Shown here one piece after another: positions 1 through 9,887 of a stretch of DNA of 33,484 nt; the stretch's first letter is position 1, and every line of letters starts with the position of its first letter. The stretch comes from an uncultured bacterium. GTDB taxonomy: Bacteria > Hydrogenedentota > Hydrogenedentia > Hydrogenedentales > Hydrogenedentaceae. The position numbers and the translations under genes are program-made. A model generated the notes under the pieces. It was not told the DNA's origin and made no database searches. It saw only the letters and a program-made list of their open reading frames with translations. The DNA is taken from contig CALLRP010000016.1 of the NCBI GenBank assembly GCA_938014335.1, forward strand, positions 1 through 33,484, written 5' to 3'.

Positions 1-3000
1 AGTAGTATTTTTATTTTTGGCTCTTATTATAGGTAGCACAGGTTGTAAACCCCCCCCCGCAAATAAAGAACCCATTGCCCAATTTTCCGCTTCTCCCAGA
101 GAAGGTAATGAACCTTTAATTGTTCAGTTTAACGACCTCTCTGTATCTGAAAATTCTCCGATTGTATCATGGTATTGGGATTTTGGAGATGGAGAAACCA
201 GCAACTTACCTAATCCGAGAAAAACTTATTATCACAATCCCAAGGATGGGAATAATCCGAGTTTATATACAGTTCGGCTAATTATCACTACAGGTATAGG
301 TATAACAGAAAAAAAAGAAATAAACTACATCCGTGTAAATCCAGGCACAACCTTCTCCGTTTTAGACCCTGCCTCCTCTTTATATAGCGGTATTGCCTCT
401 GGTTATGGGGTGAAACTTACTATTCCAAAGGGTGCCCTTTCTGAGAAAACAACATTTAGTATTTATGAAATCAAAGAAACGAAGCAGTTTCGTTTTACAG
501 AACCGATGGAATTAGTATCTTCTTTTTATCGGATCGCTCATAATTCAAAAACAGAAAGTCTTTTCGCAAAGGATAGTAATAATAAAATTGTATCTACCAC
601 ATTAGAAATCCCCCTTTTCCCTGGTGAAGAAGGTCGGACAGATCGTCCCATAAACCGTTATTTAATTCTTGCCCTCATGGACAATGGTTCTATAGTCCCC
701 ATTTTAGGAGAAAGGCGAGGGAACTATGTTTTTGCTCAAATCACAGGGTTGCCTTATCAAGCAACTTATGTCGTTGGTTTCTTCCCGACCGCTTCCATTA
801 TTGATGTCCCTATAAAGCTTCCTGAGGATGCAAAATTGAATTATCCATGGAACCAGAAATGGAGTATTTTCGGTTCCATGCCAGTTATCAAACAACTGGT
901 TGCATTAGAAAAAGGAAATATGGATAATCCTAATTCTTTCTATAATGAAAACTTTTCAGATTCAGTTATATCTGATACTCTATCCAAACTTGCGGGCAAA
1001 ATAGCAGGCGTTTATGTGGAATATATAGCCTCTGGAATGAGAAACCCTATTCTGGTTGACCATAACGGTGCTTATGGGGTTGTATTTTTCAATATGAATA
1101 CCCACTACACTTCCGAATACGAAGATTTCAATCAACTCACTATTGCAAATCGAAGATTTGGAAATATCGTTATTGATCCTAAACAACTTTTAATGGTATC
1201 TATTCACAATGCGTTAACAGCGTTAAATGACAGTACAAACAAAGATATAAAACAAAAACTTACACCTTATAACATTTTTTCCCAATACCTATTTTATTCT
1301 TGTTTTGATAATTATAGATTCCCTGATGTAACAATTCCCGATCCGTCAAATATAGATATTTCTGGAAAACCCCAAATGGTATCCTACTTTAGTGGACTTC
1401 GTGAATCTATTGCTATTTACTTAGGGCAAAGAGCAGACCGTGTTGTGGAAGAAATTGAAGAGAAATCTGCGAAAGCAGATTCTATTCAAACATGGGCTCG
1501 TTCTTTTGAAAACAATGAATATCTCGATTTGTCACAAACTCTTTTCCAACCTGTCTCAACGAAAACTAAAAATTATTACAATGCGAGCCATGAGTTTTGG
1601 GTGTATCTTGAAAGAAAACTTACCGATGTCCCCATAATTGCATTAATTGGAGCTTCGGGCGATCCTTATGGTGGATTCCTTCAAGAATTAGAAAAAGTTT
1701 TTAAGGATAAAGTAAAGCCTCAACAGGTGATAACTTATGAATTAGCCACTACATTAACTTACGCTACTTTAGATGCAATAATTCACGCTGCGACAGATGA
1801 GAAAGAGAGATTATCTGAATTGTATTGGTATTATGCACGAGGTAGATCTGCAGAAAAATTTGAAGAAACGGTTCTGCGAAATTCCGATAATACAAATAAA
1901 CCCTTTATATTTAATGATAATCGTTTTGCTACTGTTGGAGTCCCTTCCCAAGAGTGTCCTGCCCCAACAGATAAAATAATTATTAGTCAATCTTCCATCC
2001 CCGAATTAGCATCCATATTGCCCTTCTCTTCTCGTGCTGTAAAAATTAACATTAATCCTCTTTCGGCTACAGCACAAATTGTGTTCAATCCGACGGAATG
2101 GAAAGCGGACGACAATGGTTATAGCCTTAAATTCGCAGTTTATCAACCATTAAGAAAGAAAGTTTTTACATTAGAGCAGGATGGAGTAGATACAAATAGT
2201 GATGGTCTTCAAGATACTATATATATTCAAAACTTCCGCCCCACAGAAGATAAATGTTTTGATTATGTATATCTTTTAGTTAGCAATGTTAGTTTGAAAA
2301 CAATTAGTCCTGTAAGCGTAGCATTACAAACAAAAGCGTCCAGTTCTGTTCCCGAAAATCAGATATTGAAAAAGTTTGTCCAGATTTGTGACCCCTACTA
2401 TGATTATGAATTATTAAGAACGGCTACATTCCCTTCCTTTGGAATTTCTTCTTATGTAATCGAAATGATCTCGGGGATGTGGAGAGGTTCACAAGAATTG
2501 TATAACGCCCAACCTTGGAGACATTATCTCACTATTATAGAACCTTCTATTGTATTGCATGATAAGGCTATATTGTTAGTTACTGGAGGAACAACCGGAA
2601 GCGAACCGGATATTACAGACCAGGCAAAAATGGTATTACCTTTTGTAAATGCTACGGGGACTATAGCGGTAATACTAAAAGCAGTTCCCAATCAACCTTT
2701 ACAATTTACTGATGACACCAAGAAAAGAGTAGAAGACGGGATTATTGCATATAGTTTTGATAAATACATGGATGGGTATAAAGCACGAGAGACGGATATT
2801 ACCTGGCCAGCTCTTTTACCCATGGTTCGTTCTGCAGTCCGTGCTATGGATACTGTCCAAAAATTCGTCAAAGAAGAAAAGCCTGGGCGGAGATACGAAA
2901 TCAATCAATTTGTTGTCACCGGGGCTTCCAAACGCGGTTGGACAACCTGGTTAACTTCTGCTGTTGACCCACGCGTTTGTTCTGCTATGCCTATTGTAAT

Positions 3001-4852
3001 TGACGTCCTGAATATGCCTTATCAGATAGAACATCATTACTATTCCTACGGGAAAAAGTTTTCACCCGCTTTGATTGATTATGTTACATTTGGTATTTTT
3101 GACCGTTTAGGTACTCCCGAAGGCAACTCTTTATGGAAAATAGTTGACCCGATAAATTATATTGATTCATTGACCATGCCAAAGTTTATATTAAACTCAA
3201 CGGGAGACCAGTTTTTCCTTCCAGACTCAGCAAAGTTCTATTACAATATGCTGAAACCTAACTCCACACTTCCGAATGGTGTTATATATCCTGACAATGC
3301 ATATCTATACTATGCTCCCAATACAGACCATGGGTTAGTTTCTTCAAATGCCCTTGATTTAGATGAAAACTCGTATAGAGCCTTATTAGCCTTTTATCTC
3401 TCTGTGATAAATAATCGTGAAAGACCTAAGTTTGTATGGTGGGTTGAAGAAGATACTACCGAAACGGATATAAATAAACGAGCTTTTCGTATTCGTCTCG
3501 ATTGTATTACCAAGCCCAAAGAGGTTTTGTTATGGCAAGCAAACAATAAAAAGACACGGGACTTCCGTTTAGGAACTATTGGCCTCGGATGGTCAAGTAG
3601 TAAGTTAAAACCTTTCTGTGAAGAATGTGGAGGTGATCCCGGTTATGACCCTGAAGCCATTATTGATAACACAACTATAAATGAGAAATCGTATATTTTT
3701 AATTCAGAAAATAGGGATAGTGCAAAGGCTATACTTGCTAAAATTCAAAATAGCAATGAACAAAAAATACTTTATCTCGAAGGGACACCCTACCAAATGG
3801 GGCTTCAATATGGAACCGTTATGAAAGATGGGATTAGCAAACTCATACAAGAAGAGAATCTTTCATCACTTACACCTGAAGTCGCACAGGCTATAACGCA
3901 ATTAAAGAAAAACATGCCTGTTTTATGGACAGAAATCGTTCAGGGTATTGCAGAAGGGTCAGGGATTCCCTTAGAACAATTATTAAGTGCTTATATCAAA
4001 TGGTGGAAATTAACTAATGTAAGTAATAATACAGATGGAATCTCAATTGTTTCATCTGTGAATGGAAGTAATAAAGAACAAAATTCATTATTATTAACAA
4101 TATGGAAACCAGAGGGGCAAGAGCCTTTTATAACAATAGACCCTGTCGGTTTATTTGTGATGAATTTAGTTATCAAAAACACCGGAGAAACTATTGCTAC
4201 TGTCAATAATTCGACGGACCAATTAGTTGATAACATTAATAAAACACAATTTGTACTAAATTGGTTAAATATCCCTATAGCGATAAACCCTGTTGTTGAG
4301 CAGAATGCATCTGATATCGATTTGATTTATGCGGACAGGAACAATTTATATGGATTTGTATTGGATGGAGCCAATTTAAAATCAATAACTATTCCTAATA
4401 ATATACTTCCTATCCAGAGTAACTGGTTGGCTAAATTTACACCTTCTAACAATACGATTTCTTTCCCGTCTAACGATAATACAGACAATACTCTTACACT
4501 GGCTTCTATTTTTGATGTATTAAATAGTCTTGTTATTTACGGGAATAATTCTCAAACGACGATTCAGCAAAATACTTCAATACAAATATTAAAGACCAAT
4601 ACTACTACCGCAGCAAAATCCTATATTACAGCAGAAGGAGAAGGGGAAGAAGAGCCTCCATGTATTTGTGAATTTGATGATAATGAAATTATTCCTTATA
4701 TAGGAACTGTTCAAGTTCCAGAAGAGGGATGGACTGCATTCTTTATCCAGGTTCGATTCCCCGGTCCTGAACCGTATGTTCCTGAACTTAAAGACTTAGA
4801 TTACGTGTTCAGCACGCGGATTGTTGTTGTTCCTGACACTTACCCCAATTGA
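1..4852 (+). CDS. Giant multidomain lipoprotein: PKD, ZU5-like, PqaA-type hydrolase with inserted C45-like domain (5' partial)
   Basis: The frame is open to the left edge, so the true start lies upstream. The visible N-terminus is a hydrophobic stretch ending in a lipobox (IIGSTGC), indicating an outer-membrane or surface lipoprotein. Numbering from a TTG at position 17 (1611 residues): a PKD domain at about 20-109 (WYWDFGDG), a ZU5-like segment near 115-270 (LTIPKGALSE), then an unrecognised stretch to about 780. Residues about 781-1200 match the PhoPQ-activated PqaA family, an alpha/beta-hydrolase-like fold, with GASKRG (Ser971), Asp1064 (STGDQF) and His1105 (TDHG) as the likely triad. Residues about 1251-1480 resemble the N-terminal half of C45 acyltransferases (GTPYQMGLQYG, then GIAEGSGIPLEQLL). 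The PqaA C-terminal strand (GWTAFFIQV, ending VVVPDTYP) resumes at about 1559-1611, so the C45-like unit is an insertion. Substrate unknown; peptide or ester hydrolysis is an inference. Confidence 0.85.
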   Translation, partial: VVFLFLALIIGSTGCKPPPANKEPIAQFSASPREGNEPLIVQFNDLSVSENSPIVSWYWDFGDGETSNLPNPRKTYYHNPKDGNNPSLYTVRLIITTGIGITEKKEINYIRVNPGTTFSVLDPASSLYSGIASGYGVKLTIPKGALSEKTTFSIYEIKETKQFRFTEPMELVSSFYRIAHNSKTESLFAKDSNNKIVSTTLEIPLFPGEEGRTDRPINRYLILALMDNGSIVPILGERRGNYVFAQITGLPYQATYVVGFFPTASIIDVPIKLPEDAKLNYPWNQKWSIFGSMPVIKQLVALEKGNMDNPNSFYNENFSDSVISDTLSKLAGKIAGVYVEYIASGMRNPILVDHNGAYGVVFFNMNTHYTSEYEDFNQLTIANRRFGNIVIDPKQLLMVSIHNALTALNDSTNKDIKQKLTPYNIFSQYLFYSCFDNYRFPDVTIPDPSNIDISGKPQMVSYFSGLRESIAIYLGQRADRVVEEIEEKSAKADSIQTWARSFENNEYLDLSQTLFQPVSTKTKNYYNASHEFWVYLERKLTDVPIIALIGASGDPYGGFLQELEKVFKDKVKPQQVITYELATTLTYATLDAIIHAATDEKERLSELYWYYARGRSAEKFEETVLRNSDNTNKPFIFNDNRFATVGVPSQECPAPTDKIIISQSSIPELASILPFSSRAVKININPLSATAQIVFNPTEWKADDNGYSLKFAVYQPLRKKVFTLEQDGVDTNSDGLQDTIYIQNFRPTEDKCFDYVYLLVSNVSLKTISPVSVALQTKASSSVPENQILKKFVQICDPYYDYELLRTATFPSFGISSYVIEMISGMWRGSQELYNAQPWRHYLTIIEPSIVLHDKAILLVTGGTTGSEPDITDQAKMVLPFVNATGTIAVILKAVPNQPLQFTDDTKKRVEDGIIAYSFDKYMDGYKARETDITWPALLPMVRSAVRAMDTVQKFVKEEKPGRRYEINQFVVTGASKRGWTTWLTSAVDPRVCSAMPIVIDVLNMPYQIEHHYYSYGKKFSPALIDYVTFGIFDRLGTPEGNSLWKIVDPINYIDSLTMPKFILNSTGDQFFLPDSAKFYYNMLKPNSTLPNGVIYPDNAYLYYAPNTDHGLVSSNALDLDENSYRALLAFYLSVINNRERPKFVWWVEEDTTETDINKRAFRIRLDCITKPKEVLLWQANNKKTRDFRLGTIGLGWSSSKLKPFCEECGGDPGYDPEAIIDNTTINEKSYIFNSENRDSAKAILAKIQNSNEQKILYLEGTPYQMGLQYGTVMKDGISKLIQEENLSSLTPEVAQAITQLKKNMPVLWTEIVQGIAEGSGIPLEQLLSAYIKWWKLTNVSNNTDGISIVSSVNGSNKEQNSLLLTIWKPEGQEPFITIDPVGLFVMNLVIKNTGETIATVNNSTDQLVDNINKTQFVLNWLNIPIAINPVVEQNASDIDLIYADRNNLYGFVLDGANLKSITIPNNILPIQSNWLAKFTPSNNTISFPSNDNTDNTLTLASIFDVLNSLVIYGNNSQTTIQQNTSIQILKTNTTTAAKSYITAEGEGEEEPPCICEFDDNEIIPYIGTVQVPEEGWTAFFIQVRFPGPEPYVPELKDLDYVFSTRIVVVPDTYPN
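50..58 (+). repeat. C9 homopolymer just after the lipobox
   Basis: Nine consecutive C residues encode the three prolines that follow Cys-Lys of the mature lipoprotein N-terminus. A tract of this length can slip, and a one-base change would frameshift the whole lipoprotein. It may be a contingency site, or simply a place where sequencing errors collect. Confidence 0.6.
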
Positions 4853-5004
4853 GAGTTTTACAAAATTAATAATAGTTAGTCCTGCTGGATAAATATCCCA
4901 ACCCTAAAGAGTCAGATATATAAAATGATTCTCTCTCGCCCGCAACATATACAAATCTAAAATATATTAATAACAAAAAGATTTTTTGTTTGTAAAATAA
5001 GTCA

Positions 5005-5199
5005 TTACCGTATATCCGCGTCAAACCACTTCAAAACAGCCATAAGTCCACGGGCTCTACGAAGCATTGTGGCTTTTAATCCCTTTTGACGAAGTTTTAC
5101 CTTTGCTTCCTGGCGGTTTTTGGCAATTACAACTCCACCTATAAATGACTTTTCATAGTCACCTTCCGCCCGTATGGCATGATATTCATAAATAGCCAT
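5005..5199 (-). CDS. Small protein resembling the N-terminal segment of type II secretion GspF/PilC
   Basis: A 64-residue protein starting MAIYEYHAIRAEG. I chose ATG at 5199 because AAGGAG (5213-5208) lies 8 nt before it; a GTG at 5208 in the same frame would add three residues but overlaps that site. The pattern YEYHAIRAEG, then a beta strand (GGVVIAKN) and a helix RQEAKVKLRQKGLK, matches the opening of GspF/PilC inner-membrane proteins, in which an F-Y-A-x-D-x-x-G strand is followed by an EEA-x-x-x-L-x-x-x-G-L helix. The whole cytoplasmic membrane body of GspF is absent. It lies 73 nt downstream of the SIR2 gene on the same strand and may be read through from it. It could be a stand-alone domain or a relic; function unknown. 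Confidence 0.6.
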   Translation of the reverse strand: MAIYEYHAIRAEGDYEKSFIGGVVIAKNRQEAKVKLRQKGLKATMLRRARGLMAVLKWFDADIR

Positions 5200-5254
5200 A
5201 CATTTCACTCCTTGTTTTTTGGGAGTTTGCTTAACATAATTGATTATAGCATAA

Positions 5255-5287
5255 TTATTTTTGTTTGTCTACTTATTTTTGTTTGTC
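5255..5287. repeat. 18-bp period tandem duplication across the SIR2 stop codon
   Basis: The 15-mer TTATTTTTGTTTGTC occurs at 5255-5269 and again at 5273-5287. The right copy encodes the final DKQK-stop of the SIR2 protein; the left copy is an untranslated duplicate just after the stop. It looks like a recent slippage duplication. Confidence 0.7.
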
Positions 5288-6025
5288 AATTTCTTCAACG
5301 CGTTTTAATACCTCTGGCAGGGTTTGACCAACAGGTCCCTCAATAAAGATATCCGTTACAGATTCAGTAAAAGGTGTTCTATGTACATTAAATTCTATAA
5401 CATACGCTCCCCATTGTTTTGCAGTATAAGGCAAAGATGCAGCAGGATAAACTTGTGCAGATGTCCCTATAACCAGTATTACTTCACAACTCTTCGCTAA
5501 TGTTTCTCCCATAAATAACGCCTGTGATGGAATAGGTTCTCCGAATAAAACTACATCAGGCTTCATATATCCACCACACTCACAGCGGGGGGCTCCATGG
5601 TCACGGTGAGATAAACTCATGGGCCTTTTCCGCCAACAAGCCGTGCAGGATAGTGTCTGTGCATTTCCATGATATTCAACTACAGTCTTGCTTCCTGCGG
5701 AATAATGTAAATTATCAATATTTTGAGTTACTACTGCAACCAGATGCCCTAATTCTTCCAATCTTGCAAGGGCAATATGAGCGGGATTGGGTTTTGCTTT
5801 TGAAATAGTTTCACCAATTTCATAAAACAACTCCCATACCTTGTCTGGGTTATCTATGAATGCTTGATAAGTAGCATATTCTTCGGGTGGAAATCGTGAC
5901 CATAGCCCCCCTTCACTTCTAAAATCAGGAATCCCACTTTCCACAGAAATTCCAGCACCGGTTACAGCAACTACATTTTTAGAATTTGCAATCAATTCTG
6001 CTGATTTTTCAATAAGCTCATTCAT
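5273..6025 (-). CDS. SIR2-family NAD-dependent protein deacylase
   Basis: A 250-residue class III sirtuin that removes acyl groups from lysines using NAD, releasing nicotinamide and O-acyl-ADP-ribose. Visible motifs: the NAD-binding GAGIS at 23-27 and GIPDFRSEGGLW at 31-42, TQNIDNLH at 100-107, catalytic His119 (EYHGNAQ), four zinc cysteines (Cys127, Cys130, Cys148, Cys150), and the IGTSAQVYPAA and EFN segments late in the chain. Length is normal for bacterial CobB/NpdA-type enzymes. It starts 2 nt after the serS stop, so the two are almost certainly co-transcribed. Substrates are unknown; acetyl-CoA synthetase is the classic bacterial target, but acs is not in this window. Confidence 0.92.
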   Translation of the reverse strand: MNELIEKSAELIANSKNVVAVTGAGISVESGIPDFRSEGGLWSRFPPEEYATYQAFIDNPDKVWELFYEIGETISKAKPNPAHIALARLEELGHLVAVVTQNIDNLHYSAGSKTVVEYHGNAQTLSCTACWRKRPMSLSHRDHGAPRCECGGYMKPDVVLFGEPIPSQALFMGETLAKSCEVILVIGTSAQVYPAASLPYTAKQWGAYVIEFNVHRTPFTESVTDIFIEGPVGQTLPEVLKRVEEIDKQK

Positions 6026-6027
6026 AA

Positions 6028-7320
<1,293 letters not shown>

Positions 7321-8229
7321 TCACTCTATATTAATTCCTAATACCTCTAATATTCTCGATAACTCTTCATTTGAAAAATATGAAACTTCAATTTTCCCTT
7401 TTCCTGAATTCCCATGTTTAATACTAACCTTTGTGCCTAATTTTCTGCATAACTGCTGTTCTATCTCAATAACCTGCACATTCTTTACCTTTTTAACCGC
7501 AATAGGTTTCTTTTTCGTGGCGTCTTTTAATCGAGATACCAGTTGCTCCGTTTGACGAACAGATAGTCCCCGTTCTACAACTTGTTTTGCAACCTGAATA
7601 ATCGCTTCAGGATGGGACAACCCTAATAATGCACGAGCATGTCCCATAGTCAAATTTCCCTCAATAACCATATTTTGCACTGTTGATGGGAGGGAAAGTA
7701 ATCTCAATGCATTGGCTATTGTGGAACGGTCCTTTCCTACCGTTTCTGACAGTTGCTCTTGAGACCAATTAAATCGGTTTAATATCGACTGATATGCCTC
7801 TGCCTCTTCTATCGGATTCAAATCCTCCCGCTGAATATTTTCAATCAATCCTAATAAAATAGCCTCGTCATCTGATACATTTCTACAAATCACAGGAATT
7901 TCTTTCAAATCAGCAAGAATACATGCCCGTAGTCTTCGTTCCCCGCATACCAATTCATATTTATCCCCTGACTTGCGAACAATTACAGGTTCTTGCAATC
8001 CATGCTTTTTTATAGAGTCCGCTAATTTCTGTATGGATTCTTCTCGAAAAGTTTTTCGTGTCTGTACTTTACTGGGCATGATGTGTGTGGGATTTATAAG
8101 AAGAATTTGTTCTTCTGACAATTTTCCCTTATCGGATTCAAAAGTCTTTTCTATCTTTTCTTCCACCCGCATAGGACCTAATATGGCATCTAATCCTTTG
8201 CCTAATGCTTTCTTTTTACTGGGATTCAC
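7321..8229 (-). CDS. parB: Chromosome partitioning protein ParB
   Basis: A 302-residue ParB that binds parS sites, slides as a CTP-dependent clamp and loads condensin. The N-terminus carries the typical KKKALGKGLDAILGP leader. The CTP-binding core includes GERRLRACILA, and LIENIQREDLNPIEEAEAY follows. The helix-turn-helix is WSQEQLSETVGKDRSTIANA. The C-terminal dimerisation region is short and ends EVLGINIE. The start is a GTG with AAGGAG 10 nt upstream. It overlaps the end of parA by 14 nt, so translation is probably coupled. Confidence 0.95.
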   Translation of the reverse strand: MNPSKKKALGKGLDAILGPMRVEEKIEKTFESDKGKLSEEQILLINPTHIMPSKVQTRKTFREESIQKLADSIKKHGLQEPVIVRKSGDKYELVCGERRLRACILADLKEIPVICRNVSDDEAILLGLIENIQREDLNPIEEAEAYQSILNRFNWSQEQLSETVGKDRSTIANALRLLSLPSTVQNMVIEGNLTMGHARALLGLSHPEAIIQVAKQVVERGLSVRQTEQLVSRLKDATKKKPIAVKKVKNVQVIEIEQQLCRKLGTKVSIKHGNSGKGKIEVSYFSNEELSRILEVLGINIE

Positions 8230-8980
8230 GGGATATAATCTCCTTCGTTAAGGCAATATACGCTTGAGCTCCAATTGATTTGCCATCATAATAAATTACA
8301 GGTTTCCCAAAACTGGGAGCCTCACTTAAAGTTACATTTCGGGGTATGATTGTTTGAAATACTCTACTTCCCAGATACTGTTGTACTTCACTAACAACCT
8401 GTCTCGAAAGATTGGTATGCTGAAACATAGTTAATAAGATTCCCAAAATTTCTAAATTAGGGTTGAAATTTTCCCGAATCCGCTTAACGGTTTGCAATAA
8501 TTCCCCTAACCCTTCCAGAGCGTAATATTCACATTGTAGAGGAACGATTACTTTTCGAGCACACACCAACCCATTGATAGTTAATAATCCTAACGCAGGA
8601 GGACAATCAACAATAATAAACTCAAAATCATTGATTATTGGTTCTATAGTTGTTTTCAATCTATATTCTCTATTTTCCACCTCAATCAATTCCACTTCTG
8701 CCCCTGCTAATTCTCTATTTGACGGAACGATGAATACATTACTGTAGTCTGTATTTTTTATTATATTTTTTATAGGTATATCCAGAAGCAAAGTAGAATA
8801 GGTAGTATGTTCTAATGTATGTTTATTAAACCCAAGTCCCTGAGTAGCATTTCCTTGCGGGTCTAAATCAATAAGCAAAGTTTTATACCCTGACTGCCCG
8901 AGACAGGCAGAAATATTTACCGCACTTGTAGTCTTTCCTACACCGCCTTTTTGATTGGCAAAAGCAATAATTACACCCAT
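8216..8980 (-). CDS. parA: Chromosome partitioning ATPase ParA (Soj)
   Basis: A 254-residue deviant Walker ATPase that binds the nucleoid as an ATP dimer and drives segregation of ParB-parS complexes. The start at 8980 (MGVIIAFANQKGG) is preferred over an in-frame extension to 9034 because the family begins just before the P-loop. Walker A is KGGVGKTT at residues 11-18, Walker B region DLDPQGNAT, and VDCPPALGLLT follows. Length is that of a chromosomal Soj, not the longer plasmid type with an N-terminal HTH. It is first in the leftward operon and diverges from the TrmH-type gene. I do not recognise mnmG, rsmG or oriC next to it. Confidence 0.95.
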   Translation of the reverse strand: MGVIIAFANQKGGVGKTTSAVNISACLGQSGYKTLLIDLDPQGNATQGLGFNKHTLEHTTYSTLLLDIPIKNIIKNTDYSNVFIVPSNRELAGAEVELIEVENREYRLKTTIEPIINDFEFIIVDCPPALGLLTINGLVCARKVIVPLQCEYYALEGLGELLQTVKRIRENFNPNLEILGILLTMFQHTNLSRQVVSEVQQYLGSRVFQTIIPRNVTLSEAPSFGKPVIYYDGKSIGAQAYIALTKEIISRESQ

Positions 8981-9023
8981 AGCCTTATCTTTTAAAAAAA
9001 GGTAAAATCTCGCATTTATGAGA

Positions 9024-9029
9024 TATAAT
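9024..9029 (+). promoter_or_regulatory. Possible -10 box for the TrmH-type gene
   Basis: A perfect TATAAT lies in the parA/TrmH divergent gap. It overlaps the longer ATG frame (start 9018) and would place the transcript start near 9036, favouring the ATG at 9048 with a very short leader. No good -35 box is visible. Confidence 0.4.
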
Positions 9030-9047
9030 ATCAATTATAGAAATCGT

Positions 9048-9815
9048 ATGACAAAGAAAGGCATTTTATCAAACCTTGACACTGAACAAATAAATATGCT
9101 TCATCCTTATTTTCCCTATACCGAACCTTTAAATGTAGGAGGACTTTTATGCCCTTCTGAACATATTATCTCGGCATTAGAACCATGGTTAACACAAGAA
9201 CGAGTTGAAAAAATCGGAAAAGTCTTACAAAATAGGACCTACACCGTTTCACCCGTTTTAGATGGTTTGTATGATATTGGCAATATGAATGCTGTCCTGC
9301 GAACTTCCGAAGCCTTTGGTTTTCAAGCAGTGCATATTATCGAAACGAGTGTAAAATATCGTGAAGCCAATCGGGTCGCTCAAGGTGCGGAAAAGTGGCT
9401 GGATATTTTCCGATGGAAAAGTCCATTAGGTTGTGTATCTTATCTGAAAGAAAAGGGATATAAAATCTGTGCCACTTCATTAGATTCCCAGAAAACCATT
9501 AACGAAATAGATTTTTTGAGCCCTACCGCCATCGTTTTTGGGAATGAACATGAAGGCGTTTCAAAAGAAATGCTTAAACATGCAGATGAGAACATAATTA
9601 TCCCAATGTTTGGCTTTACGCAGAGTTTCAACATTTCTGTAGCCGCATCCATTGTTCTCTATCATGCATTTCAAGAGCGTGTAAAGCAACTGCAAACCAA
9701 TGGCGATTTGTATGAAAACGAGAGACAAATATTAAAGGCACTCTTTTACTGGAAATCTTTATCTCGTGCTAAAGAAATCGTATCCCATGCGTTGAAAAAA
9801 GACTTCATCATATAA
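9048..9815 (+). CDS. SPOUT-family RNA 2'-O-methyltransferase, TrmH-like
   Basis: A 255-residue SAM-dependent RNA ribose methylase of the SpoU/TrmH class. Motif 1 is NMNAVLRTSEAFGF, motif 2 is IVFGNEHEGVSKEM, and motif 3 is IPMFGFTQSFNISVAAS, the trefoil-knot SAM site with its Asn and Ser. The N-terminal region (QERVEKIGKVLQNRTYTVSPVLDGL) matches the TrmH opening, so tRNA Gm18 is the most likely target, though rRNA cannot be excluded. The C-terminal 40 residues are basic and helical, as expected for tRNA binding. I place the start at 9048 because a TATAAT overlaps the alternative ATG at 9018; neither has a clear Shine-Dalgarno. Confidence 0.85.
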   Translation: MTKKGILSNLDTEQINMLHPYFPYTEPLNVGGLLCPSEHIISALEPWLTQERVEKIGKVLQNRTYTVSPVLDGLYDIGNMNAVLRTSEAFGFQAVHIIETSVKYREANRVAQGAEKWLDIFRWKSPLGCVSYLKEKGYKICATSLDSQKTINEIDFLSPTAIVFGNEHEGVSKEMLKHADENIIIPMFGFTQSFNISVAASIVLYHAFQERVKQLQTNGDLYENERQILKALFYWKSLSRAKEIVSHALKKDFII

Positions 9816-9887
9816 TTAGGGTTGAATATGAAACCTATAAATACGATAAACTATAAGTTTGAAAAAAATTTGATGGAGGAAAAAATT

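Noticed and set aside
4973..4991. AT hairpin ACAAAAA/TTTTTGT between convergent genes
   Set aside because: Very short all-AT stem; may contribute to termination but is not a convincing intrinsic terminator.
9822..9887. TTG-initiated extension of the sugar-binding lipoprotein
   Set aside because: It would put a hydrophilic stretch ahead of the signal peptide, while ATG at 9888 has a proper Shine-Dalgarno.
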